Of a stretch of 64,000 nucleotides of DNA, positions 43,579-53,385 are shown in pieces. The stretch is taken from the NCBI GenBank assembly GCA_050013875.1, contig JBEKEK010000001.1, forward strand, positions 152,324 to 216,323, given 5' to 3'. Every line of letters begins with the position of its first letter. Position 1 is the stretch's first letter. The notes beneath the pieces are model-generated. The model was not told the origin of the DNA. It made no database searches and worked only from the letters and a program-made list of their open reading frames with translations. This DNA comes from Trebonia sp050013875 (lineage in GTDB: Bacteria; Actinomycetota; Actinomycetes; Streptosporangiales; Streptosporangiaceae). A program made the translations under genes and the position numbers.

Positions 43579-45528
43579 CTAGGCCGGGCTGTCCTGACCG
43601 GCGGATTCCGGGCGCAGGTTGAGCCCGGCGGGCGGGGCAGCGGTGCCGCCCTCGTCCTCGCGGATCAGGTGCATGACGGCATTGATGAGCGCCAGGTGCG
43701 AGAAGGCCTGCGGGAAGTTGCCGAGGTGGCGCCCGGAGTGCGGGTCGATCTCCTCGGCGTACAGCGCCAGCGGGCTGGCGTAGGACAGCAGCTTGTCGCA
43801 CAGCGCCCGGGCACGCTCCACCTCGCCGATCTCGGTCAGCGCCGAGACCAGCCAGAACGAGCAGATCGTGAACGTTCCTTCCTCGCCCTCGAAGCCGTCG
43901 TCGGTCTCCTCGACCTGGTAGCGCAAGACCAGTTCGTCCTCGGTGAGCTCGTCGGCGATGGCCAGCACCGTCGCGCGCACCCGGGGATCTTCCGGCGGCA
44001 GGAACCCAAGCAGCGGGATCAGCAGCAGCGAGGCGTCGAGGGCGGTGGTGTCGTAGTGCTGGCAGAAGACACCTCGTTCGTCGAGGCCGTTGGCACAGAC
44101 GTCGGCATGGATTTCATCGGCTGCCTTGCGCCAATTGCGGGCATGGTCGGGGTCGCCCCGCATCTCCGCCAGCTTCGCGCCGCGGTCGGCCGCCACCCAG
44201 CACAGGACCTTAGAGGCGGTGAAGTGCTGGGCTGGCCCCCGGACCTCCCACAGCCCTTGGTCCGGGTCCCGCCAGTGCTCGATCGCGGCCTCGACCTGGC
44301 GCACCAGCATCGGCCAGCGGCGCTCGTCCAGCCCGTCGCGGGACTGGGTGTGCAGGTAGACCGAGTCGAGCAGCACCCCCCAGACATCATGCTGGCGCTG
44401 GTCCCAGGCGCCGTTGCCGATGCGGACCGGCCGCGCTCCGTCATAGCCGGACAGGTGATCCAGGGTCCGCTCGGTCAGTTCCCGTTCGCCGCCGATCCCG
44501 TACATGATCTGCAGGTCGGCTTGGTGCTCGGCCAGGTCGGTGATGAAGTAGAAGAAGTCGTTGGCCTCCCGGTCGAAGCCGAGCGTGTACAGGCCCCAGA
44601 GCATGAAGGTCGAATCACGCAGCCAGGTGTAGCGGTAGTCGTAATTGCGCTCACCGCCCGGTGTCTCCGGCAGCGACGACGTCGCCGCGGCCAGCAGCGC
44701 CCCGGTCGGCGCGTAGATCAGCCCCTTCAGCGTCAGCGCGGAGCGCTCCAGGTAACCGCGCCACCGGTGGTCGGGGAAATCACCGCGGCTGATCCACTCG
44801 TGCCAGAAATCCGTGGTCCGGAATAGCCGATCGTGAGCCTCGCCGAAGGTCTCGGGCGGACTGCCGTCGGCCCAGGACATCGTGCAGAACAGGTTCTCCC
44901 CCGCGTGCAGGCGACGCCGGGCGATCGCCCTCGGGCCCTCGAAACCCAGGTTCATGTCCGTGGTCAGGCGGAATTGGGGCTTATCGCCAAGCCGGGCCTC
45001 CGCGTGCCCGTAGCCGCTCCCGGTGTGGTGCCAGGTCCCGCGCTGCCGGCCGTAGTCGAATGCGGGCTCGCATTCCAGCACGAAATCGATAGCGCCGTTC
45101 AGGCACTGAACCGTCCGCAGCAGCACCCGCTCGGCCGCGTGATCCTCCGGCACCCGCTGGTACGTGTCGGATCTGCGGTCCTGATGACGCCACGGACCGA
45201 CCAGCAGGACGTCACGGACCACCGCCCAGCCGCCCGGGGTGGCCCACGTCGTCTCCAGCGCCATGGTGCCGGGCAGGTAGCGGCGCCCGGCCGGCACGAC
45301 AACGTCGGCGGGCCCCACCCGGAACGTCCCGGCGCCCCGGTCGAGCATCGCGGCGAACACGCTCGGGCCATCCATCCGGGGGAGGCACATCCACTCCACG
45401 TTGCCGCTCGGCGCGACCAGCGCGCACACCTCGCAGTCGGACAGGAATCCGTAATCTGCGATCGGAGGGAACGGGCTCCGGCCCGCCGTCGGGTGAGCTC
45501 CCCCCGTCGGCATGCTCGCCACTGCCAT
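43579..45528 (-). CDS. glycoside hydrolase family 15 enzyme (trehalase-like)
   Basis: A 649-aa cytosolic protein. The N-terminal beta domain is followed by an (alpha/alpha)6 barrel. Recognisable blocks: ADYGFLSDCEVCALVAPSGN at the start, RNYDYRYTWLRDSTF, the probable catalytic acid in GLWEVRGPAQHFTASK, and the probable base in YAEEIDPHSG. Actinobacterial enzymes of this group act on trehalose; glucoamylase or dextran activity cannot be excluded. The ATG follows GGGAGG. Confidence 0.9.
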   Translation of the reverse strand: MAVASMPTGGAHPTAGRSPFPPIADYGFLSDCEVCALVAPSGNVEWMCLPRMDGPSVFAAMLDRGAGTFRVGPADVVVPAGRRYLPGTMALETTWATPGGWAVVRDVLLVGPWRHQDRRSDTYQRVPEDHAAERVLLRTVQCLNGAIDFVLECEPAFDYGRQRGTWHHTGSGYGHAEARLGDKPQFRLTTDMNLGFEGPRAIARRRLHAGENLFCTMSWADGSPPETFGEAHDRLFRTTDFWHEWISRGDFPDHRWRGYLERSALTLKGLIYAPTGALLAAATSSLPETPGGERNYDYRYTWLRDSTFMLWGLYTLGFDREANDFFYFITDLAEHQADLQIMYGIGGERELTERTLDHLSGYDGARPVRIGNGAWDQRQHDVWGVLLDSVYLHTQSRDGLDERRWPMLVRQVEAAIEHWRDPDQGLWEVRGPAQHFTASKVLCWVAADRGAKLAEMRGDPDHARNWRKAADEIHADVCANGLDERGVFCQHYDTTALDASLLLIPLLGFLPPEDPRVRATVLAIADELTEDELVLRYQVEETDDGFEGEEGTFTICSFWLVSALTEIGEVERARALCDKLLSYASPLALYAEEIDPHSGRHLGNFPQAFSHLALINAVMHLIREDEGGTAAPPAGLNLRPESAGQDSPA

Positions 45529-45759
45529 GACGCCTCCCTCGAAGGCCATTGCGGACACGAAGAGACACCATGAAATCACTTCACGTAGGCAAATCGTGCC
45601 CGAAGAGGCGCACGAGAAACGTCATTTCGACACAGATTAGCCCGTCGTTCTAGGGGTAACACCGCCACAGCCGGTTGCTTCTGTGCGGGTTCCGAGCTGC
45701 GACGATGCCCTCTACCGGGCGCTTCCGTGCCCCGGGCGAGCGGCGTCGGCTGGTCGGCG

Positions 45760-46575
45760 TTAGTCGAGCAGGTCGGGCTGCTCGGCGACGATCTCGTCGT
45801 AGTACGGCCGGAAGCTGAAGCCGCCGAAGGCCCGGGTGCGCCCGAGCGGCTCGGCCACCTCGTGGCGGATCAGCTTGGGGGTGCCCGCCGCCTCAGCCAG
45901 CAGCTGAGCGCGCGCGGTCGCGTCGGCGGTGATGAAGAGAAAGGCGGCCTCAGCGACCGACTTGCCGACGGTGAGGAACCCGTGGTTCTGCAGGATCACG
46001 GCCTTGTTCGGTCCGAGGGCGGTCGCGATCCGCTTGCCCTCGGCCTCGTCGAGCACCACGCCGTTGAAGTCGGCGTACAGCGAATGGCTGCCGTAGAACG
46101 TGCAAGAGTCCTGGGTGAGCGGGTCGAGGAGCCGGCCGAGCGACGACCACGCCTTCCCGTGCACCGCGTGCGCGTGCGCGGCCGAGATCACATCGGGCCG
46201 GGCGGCGTGGAGCTGCGAGTGAATGAACCATCCGGCCGTGTTGATCGGCTGGTCCCCGATCACGATCTCTCCCTCCGGGCTGATCAGCTGCAGGTCGGAG
46301 ACTCGGATCCGGCCGAACGGCACCGCGAGCGGGTTGATCCAGAAGTGATCGGTCAGCTCCGGGTCGCGGGCGCTGATGTGCCCGGAGGCGCCGAGGTTGT
46401 AGCCGAACTTGGCGAAGACCCGGAACGCGGCCGCCAGCTGCTGCTTGCGGTGCAGGCGCTCGTCGGCCGGATCCGTGAAAGTCGGGTCGGGCTGGATGCG
46501 CTGCTCGTCAATGCGGAGCGGCTTGTCCCGGAACTGGCTGGTGATGCTGGGCTGAGCAGTGATGATCGGGGCCAT
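45760..46575 (-). CDS. class II aldolase/adducin family protein
   Basis: A 271-aa protein. Zinc ligands are the His pair in ISAAHAHAVHG and the His in LQNHGFLTVGKS, plus the preceding Glu. The substrate could be fuculose-, ribulose- or 3-hydroxy-acid-like. It has a dyad upstream (46634-46650). Monocistronic. Confidence 0.9.
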   Translation of the reverse strand: MAPIITAQPSITSQFRDKPLRIDEQRIQPDPTFTDPADERLHRKQQLAAAFRVFAKFGYNLGASGHISARDPELTDHFWINPLAVPFGRIRVSDLQLISPEGEIVIGDQPINTAGWFIHSQLHAARPDVISAAHAHAVHGKAWSSLGRLLDPLTQDSCTFYGSHSLYADFNGVVLDEAEGKRIATALGPNKAVILQNHGFLTVGKSVAEAAFLFITADATARAQLLAEAAGTPKLIRHEVAEPLGRTRAFGGFSFRPYYDEIVAEQPDLLD

Positions 46576-46633
46576 GACTTCAACCTAGGACCGGCCACGA
46601 CGCGCCGTCCAACGATGATCCTTGATCGGTAGC

Positions 46634-46650
46634 GATAAGCAGACTTTATC
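46634..46650. promoter_or_regulatory. dyad GATAA-N7-TTATC upstream of the aldolase
   Basis: Short inverted repeat 59 bp before the aldolase start, in an AT-richer patch also containing two copies of ATCGG. Operator candidate only. Confidence 0.3.
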
Positions 46651-46760
46651 AATCGGCTTACTAGGATTACCCTGCCCATCACGGTGATCGTGGGGACTTC
46701 GGGTCGCGGGGTGCCCTGTCGCGGGGAGCCCTCAACCACACACGAGGATGATTCGGGCCG

Positions 46761-47103
46761 CTAAGACTCCGGCGGATTATCGGGCTCCCGCGTCCTGACG
46801 ACGCGCTGCAGCACCTTGCTCGGCTGCCAGTCCAGGCCGGTCGGCAGCCGCCAGCCGCGCCAGTAGGCGATCAGCCGGAGCGCGATCCCGACGGCGATCG
46901 CCACGAAGGTGCCGGTGGTGTCGTGCAGGCCGAGCACCTTGGCCAATATGACCTGGATGGCGGCGACGAAGATGGCGACGGTGGCGTACGGACGGCCGTC
47001 CTTGAACGGCGATGCCGGACCCGGCCAGGGCGGTCGGGATGTAGGCGGGGTCCACCAGGGCCGCCGGGGTGCCGTGCTCAAGCAGCACATCGCGGATGAT
47101 CAC
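46761..47103 (-). pseudogene. UPF0126/TRIC-like membrane protein remnant
   Basis: One frame gives IIRDVLLEHGTPAALVDPAY followed by IPTALAGSGIA. After a shift near 47005 the next gives RPYATVAIFVAAIQVILAKV and GTFVAIAVGIALRLIAYWRG. Both match segments of the family, but the family's first half and the block between them are missing. It is probably a remnant with an N-terminal loss and an internal frame-breaking deletion. Confidence 0.6.
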
Positions 47104-47144
47104 ACCTGCCGTGAGCAGACGATCTACCGGGAGGAGCGGCGCCG

Positions 47145-47274
47145 ATGACGGTCACCGGCGACCACGAGGCAGTGGGCGAGGCCAACCGGCTACTGGTCGG
47201 GCCGGGGCGAAGGCCGACGTCCTCGCCATCGCCGAGGGCGCGGTGCTCACGGTCCGGCATCGCGATCATTCCAA
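47145..47274 (+). other. unrecognised fragment with a ribosome binding site
   Basis: GGGAGGAG precedes ATG at 47145, giving MTVTGDHEAVGEANRLLVGP. After one frame change the sequence continues AKADVLAIAEGAVLTVRH, suggesting a broken gene. No family is recognised. Confidence 0.25.
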
Positions 47275-48231
47275 CTACTCCAAACAGGCGTCCAGGGAGT
47301 CGGCCGCGAGCACGGCGAGATCGCTCAGGCCGAGCCCGAGCCCCGCGGCCAGCGCCAGGTAGTTGTCGCCGATGTAGCCGCCGAAATAGGCGGGGTCGTC
47401 GGAGTTGACGGTGACCTTCACGCCGGCGTCCAGCAAGGCGGGCAGCGGGTGCTCAGCGATCGCGGGGACGCAGCGCAGCCTGACGTTGGACAGCGGGCAC
47501 ACGGTCAGCGCGGTGCCGTCGGCCGCCAGCCGCCGCAGCAGCGCGGGGTCCTCCACGCTGCGGATGCCATGGTCCACGCGCTCCACCCCCAGCAGGTCGA
47601 TCGCCTGCCAGACGTACTCCGGCGGTCCCTCCTCCCCGGCGTGCGCGACGGTGTGCAGTCCCAGCCCGCGCGCGGCGTTGAAGACCCCGGCGAAGTCGCC
47701 CGGCGGGTACCCCACCTCGGCCGAGTCGAGCCCGACCCCGAGCAGCTGGCCGGCGTGGCCGGCCAGCGCGTCCAGGGTCCGCGCGGCGTCGTCCGGGCCC
47801 CGGTCGCGCAGGAAGCAGGCGATCAGCCCGACCTGGGGGCCGCCGGTCTCCGCGCTCTGGTCGGCCGCCTGCCGCAGCCCGCCGATTACCTCGGTCAGCG
47901 GGACACCGCGGGACAGGTGCACCTGCGGGTCGAAGAACATCTCCACCCGCGTCACCCCGTCCGCCCGCGCCCGGCCGAGGTACGCCGCGGCCAGATCGGC
48001 GAAGTCCGCGGCGGTGCGCAGCACCGCCATGCACTCGTAGTACAGGGTGAGGAACGAGCCGAGATCGCCGAAGGAGTACGCACCCCGCAGCGCCGCCACG
48101 TCCCGGTACGCCAGCGGCACACCATTGCGGGCGGAAAGCTCAAGCGCGAGCTCGGGCTCCAGCGTCCCCTCGATGTGCAGGTGCAGCTCGGCCTTGGGCA
48201 GGGCGGCGACCTGTTCGCTGGTCACGAGCAT
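47275..48231 (-). CDS. adenine/adenosine deaminase family protein
   Basis: A 318-aa TIM-barrel metallohydrolase. The zinc motif AELHLHIEGTLEPELALEL at about 14 is the form I associate with adenine deaminase-type members. Further ligands are HAGEEGPPEYV near 196, the VDHGIR motif, and NSDDPAYFGG near 275. The C-terminus is about 15-20 residues shorter than usual, ending SLDACLE. ATG at 48231 is used. The deamination product would enter purine salvage. Confidence 0.88.
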   Translation of the reverse strand: MLVTSEQVAALPKAELHLHIEGTLEPELALELSARNGVPLAYRDVAALRGAYSFGDLGSFLTLYYECMAVLRTAADFADLAAAYLGRARADGVTRVEMFFDPQVHLSRGVPLTEVIGGLRQAADQSAETGGPQVGLIACFLRDRGPDDAARTLDALAGHAGQLLGVGLDSAEVGYPPGDFAGVFNAARGLGLHTVAHAGEEGPPEYVWQAIDLLGVERVDHGIRSVEDPALLRRLAADGTALTVCPLSNVRLRCVPAIAEHPLPALLDAGVKVTVNSDDPAYFGGYIGDNYLALAAGLGLGLSDLAVLAADSLDACLE

Positions 48232-48382
48232 GCGGCTGCCTCTCTGGTGGTCTCTGGTCGCGCGTCTGTCGTCGCGTCCGGGGCGGGATCTCCGGAGCTT
48301 ACGGCATGTCGGCCGGAGATCTTGCCACCCGGCTGGCACCCGCCGATGCCAGCCCAGGGGCGCGTTGGCCAGAATGATGCCT

Positions 48383-48968
48383 ATGGAATTCGGCGTAGCG
48401 ATCTTTCCCGCGCATCACCGCCAAGGAGACGGCCAGCGCCGACTACCTGTCGGGGGGCCGGTTCGAATTCGGCGTCGGCGCGGGGTGGAACCGCGAGGAG
48501 ATGGCCAACCACGGCACCGATCCGCGCAGGCGGATGGCGGTGCTGCGCGAGCGGGTCGAGGCGATCAAGGCGATCTGGACCAACGCGGAGGCCTCCTACG
48601 CCGGGGAGTTCGTTCGCTTCGACCGCATCTGGTCCTGGCCGAAGCCGGCCCAGCGGCCGCACCCGCCGGTCATCGTCGGCGGCGAAGGGCCGACGGTTTT
48701 TGACCGGGTGCTGGCGTTCGGCGACGCGTGGATGCCGAACTACGGGCCGTCCGACATCATCGAGCGCGCCGGACAGCTGCGAGCACGCGCCGACCGGCCC
48801 ATCTCCTTGCAGGTCATGGGGATCCCGGCCGACCCCAGGGAGCTGGAGGCGTACGCGGCGGCGGGATTCGACCGGGTGCTGCACTGGCTGCCGTCGGCCG
48901 GGCGCGGGCCGGTTGAGCGCGCGTTCGACGCCTACGAGTCGGCGATCGCGGAGTTCACCGGCGGGTGA
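48383..48968 (+). pseudogene. LLM class (F420-dependent) oxidoreductase, deleted and frameshifted
   Basis: The first codons read MEFGVAIFP in one frame, then a deletion of about 70 residues brings RITAKETASADYLSGGRFEF in another frame. The remainder (GVGAGWNREEMANHG, then PPVIVGGEGPTVFDRVLAFG) is well preserved to a normal stop. An ATG at 48501 could start only the C-terminal part. The N-terminal barrel strands are lost, so activity is unlikely. Confidence 0.75.
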
Positions 48969-48980
48969 GCTTGCCGCGGG

Positions 48981-49604
48981 TCAGGCGGTCACCCCGTCGA
49001 CGAGCCCGTCCAGGACGCCGATGATCTCGGCGCGCGCCCGCGCGCGGTCGGCTGATTCCGCGACGTACAGGGCGGCCTCGTCGCTTGCGCCCATGAGGAT
49101 GTGCGCCAGCGGCCGCACCGGCTGCGGGCGGATGCGGCCCAGTTCCATCCCCTGCTCGAGGATGGCCTGCGCCAGCCCGAAGACGTGCCGCTGGCACACC
49201 TCCCGCCAGTGCGCCCAGCCCACCACCGACGGCCCGTCAACCAGGGCGATGCGGTGGATCTCCGGCTCGGCGCAGATGTCCAGCCAGGTCCGGATGACGT
49301 GCCTGATGGCCTCGACCGGATCGGTGATCCCGGCGGCGGCGACATCATCGGCCAGCCGCCGGGCGATGTCAGCCTCCACCGCGTCCAGGACCGCGTCAAA
49401 CAGCGCCGTTTTATCCGCGAACTGGTGATACAACGCCCCCCTGGTCACCCCGGCCGCCGCGACAATCGCGTCGGTCGACACCTCCGCGAACCCCTGCGCG
49501 GCGAACAGCCCGCGCGCCGCCGTCAGCAGTGCATCACGGGTCGCGGCGGACCGGTCGGCCTGCGTGCGGCGCGGTCGCGGGCCGGCCGAAGTCGGTGAAG
49601 GCAT
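48981..49604 (-). CDS. TetR family transcriptional regulator
   Basis: A 207-aa protein with the N-terminal HTH in RDALLTAARGLFAAQGFAEV and TDAIVAAAGVTRGALYHQF, and a helical ligand domain. It diverges from a hydrolase gene; the 13-bp inverted repeat between them (49647-49677) is very likely its operator. Confidence 0.93.
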   Translation of the reverse strand: MPSPTSAGPRPRRTQADRSAATRDALLTAARGLFAAQGFAEVSTDAIVAAAGVTRGALYHQFADKTALFDAVLDAVEADIARRLADDVAAAGITDPVEAIRHVIRTWLDICAEPEIHRIALVDGPSVVGWAHWREVCQRHVFGLAQAILEQGMELGRIRPQPVRPLAHILMGASDEAALYVAESADRARARAEIIGVLDGLVDGVTA

Positions 49605-49646
49605 GGCTCATTCTCCCATCATTAAGGTCCCGGCCAATAAGGCCTC

Positions 49647-49677
49647 GACAAACATACATGCAGTATGTATGTTTGTC
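49647..49677. promoter_or_regulatory. TetR operator, 13-bp perfect inverted repeat
   Basis: GACAAACATACAT and ATGTATGTTTGTC flank GCAGT. The dyad ends two bases before the hydrolase ATG, so the repressor would cover the start region, and the transcript may have almost no leader. Confidence 0.85.
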
Positions 49678-49679
49678 GC

Positions 49680-50564
49680 ATGAACACTGAGCAAGCGCAA
49701 ACCGATCTCACCGTGGCCGACCTGCCGCAAGGACGGCTCCGCTACCGCGCGGCCGGCCCCACCTCCGGCTCCCGCCCGCCGGTCGTGTTCGTGCACGGAG
49801 TGCTCGTCGACGGCCGGCTCTGGGAACCGGTCGCCGACCGCCTCGCGGCCGAAGGCATCCGCAGCTACGCGCCGACACTCCCCCTCGGTGCCCACCAGAC
49901 CCCGATGAACGCTGGCGCGGACCTGTCGCCCGAGGGGATCGCCGCGCTCATCCGGGACTTCATCGCCTCGCTTGGCCTCAGCAACGTGACTCTCGTCGGC
50001 AACGACACCGGCGGGGCGATCTGCCAGGTCATGCTCGGCGGCGACACCAGCCGGATAGGCGCCGCGGTGCTGACCGACTGCGACGCGTTCGACGTGTTCC
50101 CGCCGCGGGCCCTCGCGCGGCTCTTCCAGGCACTGCGTCATCCCGCGGTGGTCGCCTGCCTGGAGCCCGGGCTCCGGTCGGCAAGGGTGCGGCGGGGCCC
50201 GCTCGCCTTCGGCCCGCTCGCCAGTGCTCCCCTCGACGCCGGCCTGACCCGGGACTGGGTACGGCCGCTGGCCAGCAAGGCGATCCGCCACGACCTCGCC
50301 CAGTTCGCCCGCGGCGTCCATCCACGCGTACTGCTCGATGCGGCCAGCCGGTTCGCCCAGTTCACCGGCCCCGTCCGGATCCTCTGGGGAGATAACGACG
50401 CGTACTTCCCGGCCAACCTCGGGCGCCGGCTGAGCGAGACGTTCCCGCACGCCAGCCTGACCACCGTGCCCGGCGGCCGGACATTCCTGCCGCTCGACCA
50501 CCCCGGCGAGGTCGCCAGCGAGATCATCGCCGCGGTCCGGGAGACGGTGCCGCGGCAGGCGTAG
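49680..50564 (+). CDS. alpha/beta hydrolase, TetR-controlled
   Basis: A 294-aa protein. The HG motif is VVFVHGVLVDGRLWEPVAD, and the nucleophile elbow VGNDTGGA carries Asp rather than Ser, as in epoxide hydrolases and haloalkane dehalogenases. The acid is in LWGDNDAYFP; the His appears in PLDHPGE. The ATG at 49680 is two bases after the operator and has no ribosome binding site, consistent with a leaderless message; ATG at 49665 lies inside the operator. Confidence 0.88.
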   Translation: MNTEQAQTDLTVADLPQGRLRYRAAGPTSGSRPPVVFVHGVLVDGRLWEPVADRLAAEGIRSYAPTLPLGAHQTPMNAGADLSPEGIAALIRDFIASLGLSNVTLVGNDTGGAICQVMLGGDTSRIGAAVLTDCDAFDVFPPRALARLFQALRHPAVVACLEPGLRSARVRRGPLAFGPLASAPLDAGLTRDWVRPLASKAIRHDLAQFARGVHPRVLLDAASRFAQFTGPVRILWGDNDAYFPANLGRRLSETFPHASLTTVPGGRTFLPLDHPGEVASEIIAAVRETVPRQA

Positions 50565-50683
50565 CGGAGGACACCACACCGTCGCGGGCTGCCGGGATAC
50601 CGAGGCGGACGCCGACTGCTCCGGCTGGCCGCCAGGCCGGCCAGGGTGTAGTGCGGCGTCGTCCGGGTGGCTAGGCTGCGCTC

Positions 50684-51520
50684 GTGCCGCAGTCACCGCT
50701 AATCCTGGTCACCAATGACGACGGAATCCTGTCACCGGGGCTGCGGGCAGCCGCCGAGGCCGTGGCCGACCTCGGGGAGCTGCTGCTGGTCGCGCCGTCC
50801 ACACAGCAGACCTCGATGAGCCGGGCCTTCTCCCACGACGCCGAAGCCGGCCTGATTGAGCGGGTCGAAGTACCGGTCGGCGGGCGCGCCGTGACCGCGT
50901 ACGCGGTCAGCGGCTCCCCGGCGCTGACGGTGACGCACGCGCTTCTCGAACTGGCCGGGCGGCCGGTCGGGCTGTGCGTCAGCGGCGTCAATTACGGCGA
51001 GAACATCGGCGCCTCGATCGGGGTCAGCGGCACCGTTGGCGCCGCCCTCGAGGCCGCCAACCACGGTATCCCCGGCATCGCCGTATCGGTCACCGTCCAG
51101 GTCGGCGAGTGGCGGACCTTCGGCGCGGTCGACTGGACCGCCGCCATGCACTTCACCCGGCTGCTGGCCACGCAGGTACTGGCGGACGGCCTGCCGGACG
51201 GCGTGTCCGTGCTCAACCTGAACGTGCCGCAGGGCGCCACGGCAGGCACTGAACTGCGCAAGACGGTGCAGAGCCGCCAGCCTTATTACGTCCGCCGCCC
51301 TCCCGACCCAGCCCGGCCGCTCGGCCAGCCCTACCGGTTCCCCGTCGACAAAGTCGTCGACTGGGACACCCTGGAACCGGGGACAGACATCCACGCGGTC
51401 GTCCGCGACCAGGTCGCCTCGGTCACCCCGCTGACATGGCGGATGACGGCCGACACCGACTGGGCTCCACCCGGGCAATCAGCTGCTGATCCGAGACCCG
51501 GACGGCAGCCGCACGCCTAA
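50684..51520 (+). CDS. surE: 5'/3'-nucleotidase SurE
   Basis: A 278-aa protein. The metal-binding LVTNDDGILSPGL (Asp-Asp about 11-12), the Ser-containing APSTQQTSMSRAFS, and VSGVNYGENIGASIG with the conserved Asn fix the family. It dephosphorylates nucleoside monophosphates. GTG start. The C-terminal 30 residues are Pro-rich and variable. Confidence 0.93.
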   Translation: MPQSPLILVTNDDGILSPGLRAAAEAVADLGELLLVAPSTQQTSMSRAFSHDAEAGLIERVEVPVGGRAVTAYAVSGSPALTVTHALLELAGRPVGLCVSGVNYGENIGASIGVSGTVGAALEAANHGIPGIAVSVTVQVGEWRTFGAVDWTAAMHFTRLLATQVLADGLPDGVSVLNLNVPQGATAGTELRKTVQSRQPYYVRRPPDPARPLGQPYRFPVDKVVDWDTLEPGTDIHAVVRDQVASVTPLTWRMTADTDWAPPGQSAADPRPGRQPHA

Positions 51521-51528
51521 CGGTGCGG
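51509..51528 (+). terminator. short hairpin at the surE 3' end
   Basis: CCGCAC-N8-GTGCGG straddles the surE stop. Weak but suitably placed. Confidence 0.35.
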
Positions 51529-51622
51529 AGCAGACCGCCAAGCAGGCCAGTCACCCGTTTCCGCTGCCGGTACCGCGGACGGCCGGCGGTTGATTCCCCA
51601 GGCAGGCGGTAGAGGTACAGGC

Positions 51623-52498
51623 ATGTTTGAAGGATTCGAGGAAGACCGGATAGACCTCGGCGACGCGTCGATCTTTGTGCGCCACGGTGGGAACGGCCCG
51701 CCGGTGGTGCTGCTCCACGGACACCCGCGCACCTCGGCCGCCTGGCATCAAGTCGCGCCCCGGCTGGTCAGGCGGGGCTTCACCGTCATCTGCCCGGATC
51801 TCCGCGGATACGGCCGGTCGCGTGCCCCGGCGCCTACGCCGGACCACTCGGCGCATTCCAAGCGCGCCGCGGCGCGCGACATCGTGGAGGTCGCCCGGGC
51901 GCTCGGCCATCGCCGGTTCTCGCTAGCGGGGCATGACCGCGGCAGCTACGTCGCATTGCGGCTCGCACTCGACCACCCCGAGGCAGTCTCACGGCTCGCG
52001 CTGCTCGACTGCCTGCCCATCAGCGAGCACCTGTCCCGGATCACCGCCGAGTTCGCCACGAGATGGTGGCACTGGTTCTTCTTCGCCCAGCCAGAGATCC
52101 CCGAGCGCGTCATCAACGCCGACCCTGACCGGTGGTACCACGGCGACCCGGCGGCAATGGGCCAGGAGAACTACGACGAGTGGCGGTCAGCCGTCCGCAA
52201 CCCCGCGGTCGTCCTGGCAATGCTTGAGGACTACCGGGCAGGCCTCACCGTCGACCGGCAACACGAGGAGATGGACCGCGCCGCCGGCCGCCGCGTCAGA
52301 TCACCGCTGCTGGTGCTTTGGTCGAAGCGGGACGATATCGAGGAACTCTACGGCGACCCGCTCAAGATCTGGCGCACCTGGGCTGAGGACCTCAGGGGCC
52401 ACAGCATCGACTCCGGGCACCACATGGCCGAGGAGGCGCCCGAGGCGCTGGCCGCATCGCTGGGCGACTTCTTCGCCCCCAATAAGCCAGTGGGGTGA
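51623..52498 (+). CDS. alpha/beta hydrolase, fluoroacetate dehalogenase-like
   Basis: A 291-aa protein. VLLHGHPRTSAAWHQVAP, DLRGYGRS and nucleophile LAGHDRGSYVALRLALDHPE match the haloacetate dehalogenase subgroup, as does the halide-pocket stretch WWHWFFFAQPEIPE. The catalytic His is in SGHHMAEEAPE. Hydrolysis of haloacetates is plausible, but many relatives act on epoxides or esters. ATG at 51623 chosen over the TTG upstream. Confidence 0.88.
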   Translation: MFEGFEEDRIDLGDASIFVRHGGNGPPVVLLHGHPRTSAAWHQVAPRLVRRGFTVICPDLRGYGRSRAPAPTPDHSAHSKRAAARDIVEVARALGHRRFSLAGHDRGSYVALRLALDHPEAVSRLALLDCLPISEHLSRITAEFATRWWHWFFFAQPEIPERVINADPDRWYHGDPAAMGQENYDEWRSAVRNPAVVLAMLEDYRAGLTVDRQHEEMDRAAGRRVRSPLLVLWSKRDDIEELYGDPLKIWRTWAEDLRGHSIDSGHHMAEEAPEALAASLGDFFAPNKPVG

Positions 52499-52499
52499 G

Positions 52500-52793
52500 C
52501 GGCGATCAGCAGGAGAGCGTCAAGGATGCGCCACCAGTCCGGTTCGGCGAGGTCTTCGCCCATCGCGTACGCGAGTGTCGCCAGGGCGGTCACGCACTGG
52601 GCGGAGTAGTCATCTGCGTCTAGGTCGAGCGCTGTGGCGATGGCCGTGGCTGCCTGGCGGAATCTGGCGGTGCGTCCGAGCCGGACGAGCGAGGCGGGCA
52701 CTTCGGGTGACGCGAGCTCCCTGGCCTTGACCGCGCCGCCGATGGCGTACGGGAACGCGCAGGCGAGCTGGGAATCTGGCTGGCAGCCGGGTC
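52500..52793 (-). pseudogene. unrecognised C-terminal gene fragment
   Basis: An open frame with normal codon use reads ARELASPEVPASLVRLGRTA and later ALDLDADDYSAQCVTALATL, but no start with a ribosome binding site is present and the frame is cut at about 52793, where nitrilase sequence begins on the other strand. It runs past 52500 into the hydrolase gene. Family unknown. Confidence 0.35.
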
Positions 52794-52797
52794 AGCG

Positions 52798-53385
52798 CAC
52801 CGGTTCAGCAACGTCAGCGCACCGCACAACAGCCTGTACGTGATCAGCGACGGCGGCGAGGTCGTCGAACGGTATGACAAGCGGTTCCTCGGCGGCACCG
52901 ACCTGGATCATTACAGCCCGGGCAGCCACTTCAGCACCTGGGTCATCGACGGCATCCGGTGCGGGGCGCTGATCTGCTGCGACTACCGGTTCCCGGAGCC
53001 GTACCGGCAGTACGTGACGCTCGACGTCCAGCTGATGTTCCACTCGTTCCACGCCGCTAACGACTCGCCAGAGCGGATCGCGGCCATCGGCGCCGCCATC
53101 GGCCCCGAGTACGCGCCGCTCAACCCGGCCGCGACGCTCACCTACCCGGGCATCACCATGCCGGCCGTGATGACCGCCTCGGCCGCGTGCAACAGCATGT
53201 GGATCTCCTGCCCGAACAGTTCAGCCCCGGAGAGCCTGTGGCCTGCGTTCTTCGTGCGTTCGGATGGGATCACGACGGGCCGGCTGGAACGTAACGCACC
53301 CGGTGTCCAGATATCCATCGTGGATACGGACCAGGACCTGTACGACTCAACGAGACCGTGGCGGCGCCGGGCTATTGCCGGCACC
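52798..53385 (+). pseudogene. nitrilase/carbon-nitrogen hydrolase fragment
   Basis: The frame reads HRFSNVSAPHNSLYVISDGG, RYDKRFLGGTD (catalytic Lys) and CGALICCDYRFPEPYR (catalytic Cys), and ends near RPWRRRAIAGTL. The N-terminal strand with the catalytic Glu is missing and the C-terminal end is cut where AroA sequence begins from the opposite side. Confidence 0.75.

Noticed and set aside
47449..49428. A 659-codon rightward frame spanning the deaminase, LLM and TetR genes
   Set aside because: It crosses three independent genes in the wrong frame or strand and its product is Arg/Pro/Ser-rich with no recognisable blocks.
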